Shown here: piece after piece, positions 52,961 to 60,124 of the stretch
How positions within the stretch are numbered: position 1 is the stretch's first letter
How the letters are laid out: every line of letters begins with the position of its first letter
Assembly: GCA_947495125.1 (NCBI GenBank)
Contig: CANLXL010000017.1
Location: 1-60,124, forward strand
Direction: 5' to 3'
DNA from: an uncultured Flaviramulus sp.
GTDB lineage: Bacteria > Bacteroidota > Bacteroidia > Flavobacteriales > Flavobacteriaceae
DNA: 60,124 nucleotides
Translations under genes and position numbers: made by a program
The notes under the pieces: model-generated
What the model saw: only the letters and a program-made list of their open reading frames with translations
Told to the model about the DNA's origin: nothing
Databases searched by the model: none

Positions 52961-54508
52961 ATGAAGAAAATATTTATACTTACAATTTTAGCGGTGTCTT
53001 TTTGTATTAGTTCGTGTACTAAAGAATTGGATGCCTTATTTTTAGATCCGGATGGATCGACCGAAACAAAAATAGAATACTTGTTTACCAGAGCACTCAC
53101 GGAAAGTGGTGCAGGAATGCGTATAGGGTATAATCCTTCAGGGTATTATTTGGTGTTAAGAACGTTGTCACCATGGTTACAATTGGCTGGTGCTGATGGT
53201 AATGATTCTGAAATGATGACCACAGTAGCTAACGCTATTAATAACAGTTGGTCTGCTTTTTATACAGGTTTCGCACCTAAAGTAACAGAGATGAAAGTGC
53301 AGTACGCTAACTTATCAGATGAAGAAAAGTCGGATTACGACATTTATATGAATTTGATTAAGATCGTAAATGCCAACGCTACTATGAAGATTACCGATTT
53401 ATATGGTGATATTCCTTATTCTGAAGCATTTCAGGCTAGATTAGGAGAACAGTTGTTTTTTCCTAAATATGATACGCAATTGGATATTTATAAAACCTTA
53501 TTGGCCGAGTTAAAAGAAGTAGATACTTATTTGTCAACCTTTTCTTTAAACGGTTCGGCGGTTCATGCCACTCTGGCAAATCAGGACATTTTAAATGATG
53601 GAGATATCACAAAATGGAGACGATTTGCAAATTCTTTACGTTTAAGAGCTGCAATGCGACTTTCTGATGTCGAAAGAGCATTGGCTGAATCTACAGTCCA
53701 AGATATCATGTCTAATAATGCGCCTTTATCACTTACAAACGCCGACAATATTCTAGTAAATGCGGAAGCACCAAATGGGCTTAATATTGTTGGAGGCGGT
53801 GGTGGCCTTTTTGGTAGAGCCATTGAAGATAGCCCGAATTTAGTGTACGCTCCAGAGCATATGTTGAATTTGATGAACGCAGCTAATGACCCAAGAATTC
53901 CTTATATGTGGGTGCCTAATGAAGCAGGAAATTACGTTGGATTACCGTCCTCTCCTGACACTCAAGGAACTATTACCATTGATAGAGCTAATTACGCTTA
54001 TATTAATGAAGAATTAATGCGTAATAATGAATTATTACCAGGGTTTGTGATTACTGCGGCTGAGGTAAACTTTTTATTAGCAGAAGCTGCAATGGAAGGT
54101 TTTATTGCCGGAAATGCAAAAGATTATTATGATACGGCACTTAGAGAGTCTATTAATTTCTATTGGGAAATTCTTAACTTGGAAGGTGATTCCGGAGCAA
54201 CAGCTCCTGATACTGCGGAAGTAGATGCTTTTGTTGACGCCAGTACAGCTACCTTTAATAATACGAAAGCCCAATTGGGTACACAAAAATGGATTCATTT
54301 TGGACTTTTCCAACCGAATCAGGCGTATGCTTCTTATAGACGATTAGATGCTCCTGTTTTACCAGTGAACATGGCTGGCGGAAATGCACTTGTGGTTCCT
54401 GTAAGAATTACGATTCCTGATAACGACAAGGTTGTAAATGAAGAAAATTACAACGCTGTAAAAGCACAAGATACCCCTAATACAAAAGTGGGGTGGGACG
54501 TAAATTAA
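52961..54508 (+). CDS. SusD/RagB family nutrient-binding lipoprotein
   Basis: 515-aa lipoprotein (lipobox ISSC, Cys19). TPR-like helices frame the binding site: KSDYDIYMNLIKIVNANATM, LYGDIPYSEAFQA, WRRFANSLRLRAAMRLSDV, FLLAEAAMEGF, KWIHFGLFQPNQAYASYRR (in parts: QKWIHFGLF, YASYRRL). This is the subtype annotated as SusD-like nutrient-binding outer membrane lipoprotein. It caps the SusC pore encoded directly upstream (8-base gap). Ligand unknown. A terminator-like stem follows. Confidence 0.95.
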   Translation: MKKIFILTILAVSFCISSCTKELDALFLDPDGSTETKIEYLFTRALTESGAGMRIGYNPSGYYLVLRTLSPWLQLAGADGNDSEMMTTVANAINNSWSAFYTGFAPKVTEMKVQYANLSDEEKSDYDIYMNLIKIVNANATMKITDLYGDIPYSEAFQARLGEQLFFPKYDTQLDIYKTLLAELKEVDTYLSTFSLNGSAVHATLANQDILNDGDITKWRRFANSLRLRAAMRLSDVERALAESTVQDIMSNNAPLSLTNADNILVNAEAPNGLNIVGGGGGLFGRAIEDSPNLVYAPEHMLNLMNAANDPRIPYMWVPNEAGNYVGLPSSPDTQGTITIDRANYAYINEELMRNNELLPGFVITAAEVNFLLAEAAMEGFIAGNAKDYYDTALRESINFYWEILNLEGDSGATAPDTAEVDAFVDASTATFNNTKAQLGTQKWIHFGLFQPNQAYASYRRLDAPVLPVNMAGGNALVVPVRITIPDNDKVVNEENYNAVKAQDTPNTKVGWDVN

Positions 54509-54537
54509 GTTAGTTTGAGTTAGGCTTAATTTTGTAT

Positions 54538-54572
54538 GGGAGTGAGAATCATGTATTCTTGCTCCCTTTTTT
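54538..54572 (+). terminator. Terminator of the SusC-SusD transcript
   Basis: GGGAGTGAGAAT-CATGT-ATTCTTGCTCCC, 12-bp RNA stem including two G-U pairs, then six T. It separates susD from the VCBS protein gene. Confidence 0.8.
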
Positions 54573-54754
54573 GTTTTATCTTTATAGAGAGAGTTAAAGG
54601 ACGTGTTACCAGTCCTTTTTATAGGTTAGTGTAAAGTGTAAAATAGGATATTTTAAGAGTAAAGAAATAATATAAGTATGAAATATTCATAATTGATCTC
54701 AATAGCTGTCGGAACGACACACCATAGGAGGGTTAAGTGAATGTTACATGTAGC

Positions 54755-54772
54755 TCCCGATGACTATCGGGA
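54755..54772. repeat. TCCCGA-N6-TCGGGA palindrome, copy 2
   Basis: Same arms and same 6-base spacing as inside the palindrome at 22688-22711, here in the leader of the VCBS protein gene. A second small hairpin, TGTCG-GAA-CGACA, lies about 50 bases upstream. The 285-base gap 54509-54793 contains no gene. Confidence 0.6.
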
Positions 54773-54793
54773 TAAAAAAATAAAAATAAAGAC

Positions 54794-57700
54794 ATGAAAA
54801 AGAATCATTTTATGTTAGGTTTTTTTGGAATAATGCTATCGTCTTATGCCCAGGAAAAACCACTTTTCGAACACGTTTCTTCAAGAATTACAAATGTAAA
54901 GTTTAACAATAGAATTGTCGAGAATGCTAATGATAATATATTTATTTATGACAATTTTTATGCTGGAGCAGGAGTTGGATTAGGAGACGTTAATAACGAT
55001 GGTCTTTTAGATATTTATTTTTGTGGTAACCAGGTAAAGGATAAATTGTACTTAAACAAAGGGAATTTTGTTTTTGAAGATATCACAAAGCAAAGTGGTA
55101 TTGAAGATGTGGACGTAGGATGGTCCTCCTCTGTATCGATGATAGATATTAATAAGGATGGACTGCTGGATATTTTTGTTACAAAAGAATTATATGATGA
55201 TAAACCGGAATGGCGAAGAAATAAGTTATACATCAATCAAGGAAGAAATAAGTTTGTTGAAGAGGCTCAAAAAATTGGGCTCGGAGATACTTCAAGAACC
55301 AGGGGAGCTGCTTTTTTTGATTACGATAAGGATAATGATCTGGATGCTTTTCTTTTGCACCAACCTCCTAATCCGGGGATATATTCAAAATATAGGGCAC
55401 TAAGTGATGATGGACGCCTTTTAGATGATAAATATGCACCTCGTTTATATGAGAATAGAGGAGGAACGTTTCATGATGTTTCTAAAGAAGCCAATGTTTT
55501 AGACCCTGGTTTTGCAAATGCGGTCGCTGTTTCAGATTTAAATAATGACGGATACCCCGATATCGTGGTAGCCAATGATTTTGAAGCACCGGACAAACTG
55601 TATTTGAATTTAGGAAATGGAACGTTTAAAAACACGGCGAACGATGCCTTTAAGCATACCTCTTTTTATAGTATGGGTGTTGATATTGCCGATATTAACA
55701 ACGATAATCTTCTGGATATATTTGTTGTAGACATGGTTGCCGAAGATAATTTTAGGCTGAAGGCGAACATGAGCGGTATGAATCCGGATAAGTTTTGGAG
55801 AATCGTAGATAAAGGATGGAACTATCAGTACATGAACAATGTTTTGCAATTAAACAACGGAAACTCAACGTTTAGTGATATTGCTAAATTTTCAGGAATA
55901 TCGAATACCGATTGGAGCTGGTCCACCTTAATTGCAGATTTCGATAATGATGGCTTAAAAGATGTTATGGTGGCTAATGGTCTCTATAGAGATATTAGAA
56001 ATACAGATGCCGACACCAAAATAAAGCTATATATACACGAAAAAATTCAAAAATATTTACAGGAAAATTCAGTTTCAGACGATATTAAAATCTGGGATGT
56101 TGTATCGCATAAAGAACTGGCAGAAATATACCCATCTAATAAATTGCAAAACAAGGTGTATAAGAATATTGGGGATTATCAGTTTAAAGATGTTTCCAGT
56201 TCATGGGGTTTTAAACATAAAAGTTTTTCAAACGGTTCTGCCTATGGAGATTTAGATAACGATGGTGATCTGGATTTAGTGGTAAACAATATTAATGATC
56301 AGGCTTTTGTCTATAAAAATAATGCTGAAAATAATTTTTTGTCCCTGAGGCTGAAAAGTAAGACCAATCAGCCCGTTTTTGGAACCAAGGTAACTATCAA
56401 TTATGAGGGAGATCATAGTCAGTTTATTGAACTTACCAGTGTAAGAGGGATGTATTCCACCAGTGAACATCGTGCTCATTTTGGCTTAAATAATATTGAG
56501 ACCGTTAATGAGGTTATTGTAGATTGGGCAAATGGTGCTAAAACGATTTTACAAAATGTATCATCAAATAAGATGCTGGAACTTTTTATGGAAGATGGCC
56601 TTTTTAACGAAACAGAGTCAAATAATAGTTCCGATATTTTGTTTATAGATATTACAGCCTCCAGTAAATTTCAACATAAACATATAGAGAATACTTTCGA
56701 TGATTATAAATATCAGATATTGTTGCCTCACAAAATGTCTGAATTTGGACCGGCACTTGCGGTTTCTGATGTTAATAATGATGGATTGGATGATGTTTTT
56801 ATTGGTGGGGCGGCTGGTTTTAGCGCGTCATTATACATTCAAAGTAAAAATGGAAACTATACCAAAGACGTTTCGCCTTTATGGGAGGAAGAAAAGCAAT
56901 ATGAAGATATAGATGCCATATTTGTAGATATTAATGGTGATAATTATCAAGATTTATATGTTGTGAGTGGAGGCAATGAATTTTCTATAAACGATTCCAA
57001 TTACGAGGATCGCTTATATTTAAATAATGGCCGCGGAGGGTTTTCTAAAGAAGCGCTGCACAATATGGAGAGAATAAGCGGATCTGTTGTTAAACCAATG
57101 GATTATGATAACGATGGCGATATCGACCTTTTCATTGGTGGCAGGCATACACCACACCAATATCCGGTGCCAACCTCCAGCATGTTATTAAGAAATGACA
57201 ATGGTCAATTAACAAATGTGACAAACACCTCGGCACCTGAGTTAAAAGATATTGGTATGGTGACTGATGCGATTTGGGCAGACTATGATAATGATAGCGA
57301 TTATGATCTAATATTGGTTGGGGAATGGATGCCTGTTACCGTTTTTAAAAATGACAATGGAGTATTGTCCAAAACACCTTTAGATGGTCTTGATAATACC
57401 ACGGGATTATGGTTTAGCCTGGATAAAGGCGATTTTGATAATGATGGCGATATGGATTTTATCGCTGGAAATTTAGGGTTAAATTATAAGTATAAAACTT
57501 CAGAAGCATCTCCTTTTGATGTCTATTATTCTGATTTTGATAAAAATGGGAACGGTGATTTGGTTTTGGGGTACTATGAAGGTAATAAACATTATCCATT
57601 AAGAGGGTTTTCCTGCTCGTCGCAACAAATACCTGCCCTTAAGAAAACAATAAAAAAGTATGACCTGTTTGCATCTTTAGAAATAGATGATGTATATGGA

Positions 57701-58108
57701 AAAGATAACTTGAAAAATGCGTTACATTATAAAGCGGAAACCTTTGCCTCTTCATATATTGAAAATTTAGGAAATAATCGCTTTAAAGTGTCTCCTTTAC
57801 CTTATCAAACTCAAATTTCTAATATTAATGATATGTTAGTTAAGGACTTTAATAATGACGATAATTTGGACGTACTTATCATAGGAAACATGTATGCTTC
57901 AGAAGTGGAGACGCCTAGAAATGATGCAGGAACAGGCCTTTTAATGTTGGGAGACGGTAAGGGAGGTTTACATCCTCAAATGAGTAACCAAAGTGGATTG
58001 TTTTTAAGAGATGATGCTAAGAAAGTGAAGTTGTTAAATAATGACGAAGGTTTAATTTTAGTGGCCAATAATAATGGGCTAGTGCAAACCATTAAAATTA
58101 ATAATTGA
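54794..58108 (+). CDS. VCBS/FG-GAP repeat protein with UnbV/ASPIC domain, secreted
   Basis: 1104-aa exported protein with a signal peptide (1-20, ends SYAQ). About 14 FG-GAP/VCBS-type calcium-binding loops of the form DxNxDGxxDI, such as DVNNDGLLDIYF, DINKDGLLDIFV, DLDNDGDLDLVV, DYDNDGDIDLFIGG and DFDNDGDMDFIAGN, forming one or two beta-propellers. Between the two sets of repeats (about residues 520-590) is an ASPIC/UnbV domain (FGTKVTINYEG, VRGMYSTSEHRAHFGL, VDWANGAKT). Such proteins are regular companions of SusCD pairs in Flavobacteriia, probably as surface binding proteins. It belongs to the locus but is behind a terminator. Ligand unknown. Confidence 0.92.
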   Translation: MKKNHFMLGFFGIMLSSYAQEKPLFEHVSSRITNVKFNNRIVENANDNIFIYDNFYAGAGVGLGDVNNDGLLDIYFCGNQVKDKLYLNKGNFVFEDITKQSGIEDVDVGWSSSVSMIDINKDGLLDIFVTKELYDDKPEWRRNKLYINQGRNKFVEEAQKIGLGDTSRTRGAAFFDYDKDNDLDAFLLHQPPNPGIYSKYRALSDDGRLLDDKYAPRLYENRGGTFHDVSKEANVLDPGFANAVAVSDLNNDGYPDIVVANDFEAPDKLYLNLGNGTFKNTANDAFKHTSFYSMGVDIADINNDNLLDIFVVDMVAEDNFRLKANMSGMNPDKFWRIVDKGWNYQYMNNVLQLNNGNSTFSDIAKFSGISNTDWSWSTLIADFDNDGLKDVMVANGLYRDIRNTDADTKIKLYIHEKIQKYLQENSVSDDIKIWDVVSHKELAEIYPSNKLQNKVYKNIGDYQFKDVSSSWGFKHKSFSNGSAYGDLDNDGDLDLVVNNINDQAFVYKNNAENNFLSLRLKSKTNQPVFGTKVTINYEGDHSQFIELTSVRGMYSTSEHRAHFGLNNIETVNEVIVDWANGAKTILQNVSSNKMLELFMEDGLFNETESNNSSDILFIDITASSKFQHKHIENTFDDYKYQILLPHKMSEFGPALAVSDVNNDGLDDVFIGGAAGFSASLYIQSKNGNYTKDVSPLWEEEKQYEDIDAIFVDINGDNYQDLYVVSGGNEFSINDSNYEDRLYLNNGRGGFSKEALHNMERISGSVVKPMDYDNDGDIDLFIGGRHTPHQYPVPTSSMLLRNDNGQLTNVTNTSAPELKDIGMVTDAIWADYDNDSDYDLILVGEWMPVTVFKNDNGVLSKTPLDGLDNTTGLWFSLDKGDFDNDGDMDFIAGNLGLNYKYKTSEASPFDVYYSDFDKNGNGDLVLGYYEGNKHYPLRGFSCSSQQIPALKKTIKKYDLFASLEIDDVYGKDNLKNALHYKAETFASSYIENLGNNRFKVSPLPYQTQISNINDMLVKDFNNDDNLDVLIIGNMYASEVETPRNDAGTGLLMLGDGKGGLHPQMSNQSGLFLRDDAKKVKLLNNDEGLILVANNNGLVQTIKINN

Positions 58109-58190
58109 CCTTAGCGTAATATTTTAAAGAGTTATCCGTAAATTCTGCTAAGATAGAAAAGGCTATATTAAATAAACATAAAATTGCATT

Positions 58191-58916
58191 ATGAATGGTA
58201 TCATTGCAAATGCTCTTTTTTTATCTGAACGGGTAGTGTTTGGTAGTTGGCAACATTTACTTCCAATTGGCATAGCTATGTTGTTTTCAGTGGTTTTTAT
58301 TAGGTTTGCCATCAAAAATTTAAACAAACAGCAGCAACACTTAGCCGTTCAAATATTGGCAATTTTCGTTTCTGGTACGGTATTCATATTTCATGTATAC
58401 TATATAAGTATGGGAAACTATGATTTCACTACGGACTTGCCTTTGTACCTATGCAGTTTATTAGCCTTAATAATTCCTGTGTTTACTTTTTATAGGAAGT
58501 ATTGGATGTACGAAATTTTAGTGTTCTGGATCATTGCGGGAACCTTGCAAGGCGTTATAACTCCGGATATTCCGATTGGATTCCCTGCTTTCGATTATTT
58601 TCGATATTGGATTGTACATTTAGGACTATTGATAATTATATGCTATGCCACCTTCGTTTTTAATATGAGACCCAAATTTAAAAGCATCTTCAGGTCTTTT
58701 TTTGCATTTCAAGTGTATATCGTACTTATGATGATTATAAATAGGGTATTAAACGCTAATTATTTCTATTTGAACGAAAAACCAAAATCAGCATCTTTAT
58801 TGGATTATTTCGGAGAATGGCCATACTATATAATTACAGTACAATTAATTATAGTCCCTTTCTTTTTATTAATTTATTTGCCTTTCTATGTTACAGAAAA
58901 AAGGATGAAATCATAA
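58191..58916 (+). CDS. TIGR02206-like (YwaF-type) integral membrane protein
   Basis: 241-aa inner-membrane protein with about seven hydrophobic helices and short loops. It resembles the TIGR02206/YwaF family: an early FGSWQHLLPIGIAMLFS, then DLPLYLCSLLALIIPVFTFY, PDIPIGFPAFDYFRYWIVHL (in parts: FPAFDYFRYW), and YFGEWPYYIITVQ near the end. The function of the family is unknown. The gene is 82 bases after the VCBS protein and convergent with the T9SS protein. No link to the Sus locus can be shown. Confidence 0.82.
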   Translation: MNGIIANALFLSERVVFGSWQHLLPIGIAMLFSVVFIRFAIKNLNKQQQHLAVQILAIFVSGTVFIFHVYYISMGNYDFTTDLPLYLCSLLALIIPVFTFYRKYWMYEILVFWIIAGTLQGVITPDIPIGFPAFDYFRYWIVHLGLLIIICYATFVFNMRPKFKSIFRSFFAFQVYIVLMMIINRVLNANYFYLNEKPKSASLLDYFGEWPYYIITVQLIIVPFFLLIYLPFYVTEKRMKS

Positions 58917-58961
58917 CCATACCGCTATGAATCATCCCTTTAAATGTTATGATATTTCCTC

Positions 58962-60124
58962 TTAACCTTTATTAGAGACCACAATTTTTTTGCTATAGCC
59001 GAGTTGGTTTGATAATTCAATTCTTGCAATGTAAATCCCATTACTTAGTGATTTTGTTGGATAGGCGTAATTTTTTTTAGTTTCAGAAATGCTTTTGCTT
59101 AAAATTTCTTTTCCTGAGACATCATACAAACGAAGTGCTTTAATATCTAAAAGCTTAGGGTTTGTAATGTTTAATTCTGAACTAGTATTATTTTGAAAAA
59201 TTTGGAGGCCATCAAAAGTATGCTCACTAACGTTTAAAGCCTTACTCCTAAAAGTAACTTGAAAACGATTGGTGTACTGACCGGCTTCAAGGTTGATATC
59301 AAAATCCTGATGTTTTAAATTTACATATAGGTCTTTTTCGATATCATGAATATATATAGGCTGATTTTCATCAAAATTTTGAATATCTGCAATTCTAATT
59401 CTCACCGACATGTTTTGATCCAATTGAATCACCATGGGTATGTTTAAAGCTTCATTAAAAGCTAATGCCTGGGTTAGATAGGCCACATTATCATTAGAGA
59501 AATAAGCATCAGAATTTAAAGCAAAAGTATCGGGGTCATTTATTTTAGTCTCAAGTCCATAGTCGAACCCTTTAGATGCAGTGGGATGGAAGTTTTCCAA
59601 TAGCTGCCTTGTATAAGCATTGTTAAAATCGATATTTAATCTGAAACGTTTAAAATCATCCGGAACCCTTGGGAATTCCTTTTTGGTTTCTATTTTCTTG
59701 GATGTTTTAGTGTTTGAAGATTTAAAGAACTCACTATCTGCATTGGTTTCTTTAATATATGCGCGATGTACGTTTTTAGCTTTTACCGTTCCGGTAGCGA
59801 TACCCTCGACCATAAAACCCTGCCCAATAGGGATATATCTTCTGGGCTCTTTCCCCGAAGGGCTACCACTCCCCGAACCGTTAATGGTCCCATCGTTATT
59901 ATAAGTACTAAATGTAGCCGGAGTGTAAGAGGGTACACCACCGGAAGAAATAGTATAGGTGGCATAACCACCGTCATAGTCACTAAGATAATGCGAATTT
60001 ATATTGGGATTTTGTTCCCAATAAAATAAAGTGCCTGTAATTACGGCACTGTTTTCGGTATCATGAATATAAGCCAAGGCATCCATAGCAGAAGGGTATG
60101 GGTTTCCCACTAAGGAATATTGAC
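58962..60124 (-). CDS. T9SS type A sorting domain protein, partial (runs off window)
   Basis: The 3' part of a long exported protein; the frame is open to the window edge, where it reads QYSLVGNPYPSAMDA, so the 5' end lies outside. A GTG near 60110 is internal, not a start. About 387 residues are visible: a beta-rich region with GNPYPSAMDA and RYIPIGQGFMVEG, typical of the domain before a T9SS signal, then a C-terminal type A sorting domain (FDGLQIFQNNTSSELNI, LRLYDVSGKEILSKSI, LSNGIYIARIEL, ending SKKIVVSNKG). It is secreted and anchored through the type IX system. The N-terminal function cannot be told. Confidence 0.85.
   Translation of the reverse strand, partial: QYSLVGNPYPSAMDALAYIHDTENSAVITGTLFYWEQNPNINSHYLSDYDGGYATYTISSGGVPSYTPATFSTYNNDGTINGSGSGSPSGKEPRRYIPIGQGFMVEGIATGTVKAKNVHRAYIKETNADSEFFKSSNTKTSKKIETKKEFPRVPDDFKRFRLNIDFNNAYTRQLLENFHPTASKGFDYGLETKINDPDTFALNSDAYFSNDNVAYLTQALAFNEALNIPMVIQLDQNMSVRIRIADIQNFDENQPIYIHDIEKDLYVNLKHQDFDINLEAGQYTNRFQVTFRSKALNVSEHTFDGLQIFQNNTSSELNITNPKLLDIKALRLYDVSGKEILSKSISETKKNYAYPTKSLSNGIYIARIELSNQLGYSKKIVVSNKG

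Noticed and set aside
1-60124. tRNA, rRNA, 4.5S RNA, insertion sequences, prophage or known defence systems
   Set aside because: I found no T-arm-like motifs, rRNA signatures, transposase or integrase genes, phage structural genes, or defence-gene motifs in any reading frame that I would trust.

Overview
The window is chromosomal DNA of a member of the Bacteroidota, almost certainly a marine-type Flavobacteriaceae. The support is low GC content, promoters of the Bacteroidota housekeeping type (TTG-N19-TAnnTTTG, perfect in front of rpmB), few Shine-Dalgarno sequences, SusC/SusD proteins, FecR/ECF sigma cassettes, type IX secretion (T9SS) sorting domains, and the small family DUF4295 in an rpmB-rpmG operon. 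I see no rRNA, tRNA, CRISPR array, prophage or insertion sequence.

Layout. 1-10 kb: htpG (with a sigma-54-like promoter), a FabH-like ketosynthase, a TonB-dependent receptor, a CoA-binding protein, a sodium:solute symporter, recR and a glycosyltransferase. 10-22 kb: mostly housekeeping genes on the + strand: a 2-oxoacid dehydrogenase E2, a DnaQ-like exonuclease, a tight FAH-hydrolase/Hpt/cinA unit, rpmB-rpmG-DUF4295-ftsY, an SRPBCC protein, a lipoprotein amidase and rimO, with a serine hydrolase and a secreted alpha/beta hydrolase on the - strand. 22-43 kb: a long - strand block. In transcription order it runs: ECF sigma, FecR, STN-type TonB receptor, DUF1800, DUF1501 with a broken T9SS signal, two small unknown proteins, a carboxypeptidase-regulatory-like protein, an M14 peptidase, a Planctomycetes-like cassette (DUF1549/DUF1553 cytochrome, DUF1501, DUF2231-like/cytochrome c/LRR protein), amtB-glnK and the alpha/beta hydrolase. 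43-60 kb: + strand: a large four-cysteine-pair lipoprotein, ffh, folD, then an ECF sigma-FecR-SusC-SusD-VCBS/UnbV locus, a TIGR02206-like membrane protein, and a T9SS protein on the - strand that runs off the window.

How parts work together. Two ECF/FecR cell-surface signalling loci are present. The second (47.3-58.1 kb) is a classical nutrient-uptake locus: the SusC carries an STN signalling domain, FecR relays to the sigma factor, and SusD plus a secreted VCBS protein complete the surface complex. The first (35-44.5 kb) is less usual. The sigma gene is flanked by two outward-facing copies of one ~80-bp promoter region (GGGTAGGAA-N14-CTGTT with a shared upstream element). One copy drives fecR and the genes behind it. 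The other drives a divergent lipoprotein built of cysteine-bracketed modules. This predicts a compact private regulon that includes an apparently uncharacterised surface lipoprotein, and it is the most interesting signal I found.

Other points of note: an in-frame TAA replaces the conserved Tyr of a T9SS sorting domain in a DUF1501 protein; the PII protein lacks the uridylylated Tyr51; an E2 protein has Asn in place of the active-site Asp; heptanucleotide and ~138-bp tandem repeats lie between genes of the - strand block; and a palindrome family with TCCCGA/TCGGGA arms occurs twice.
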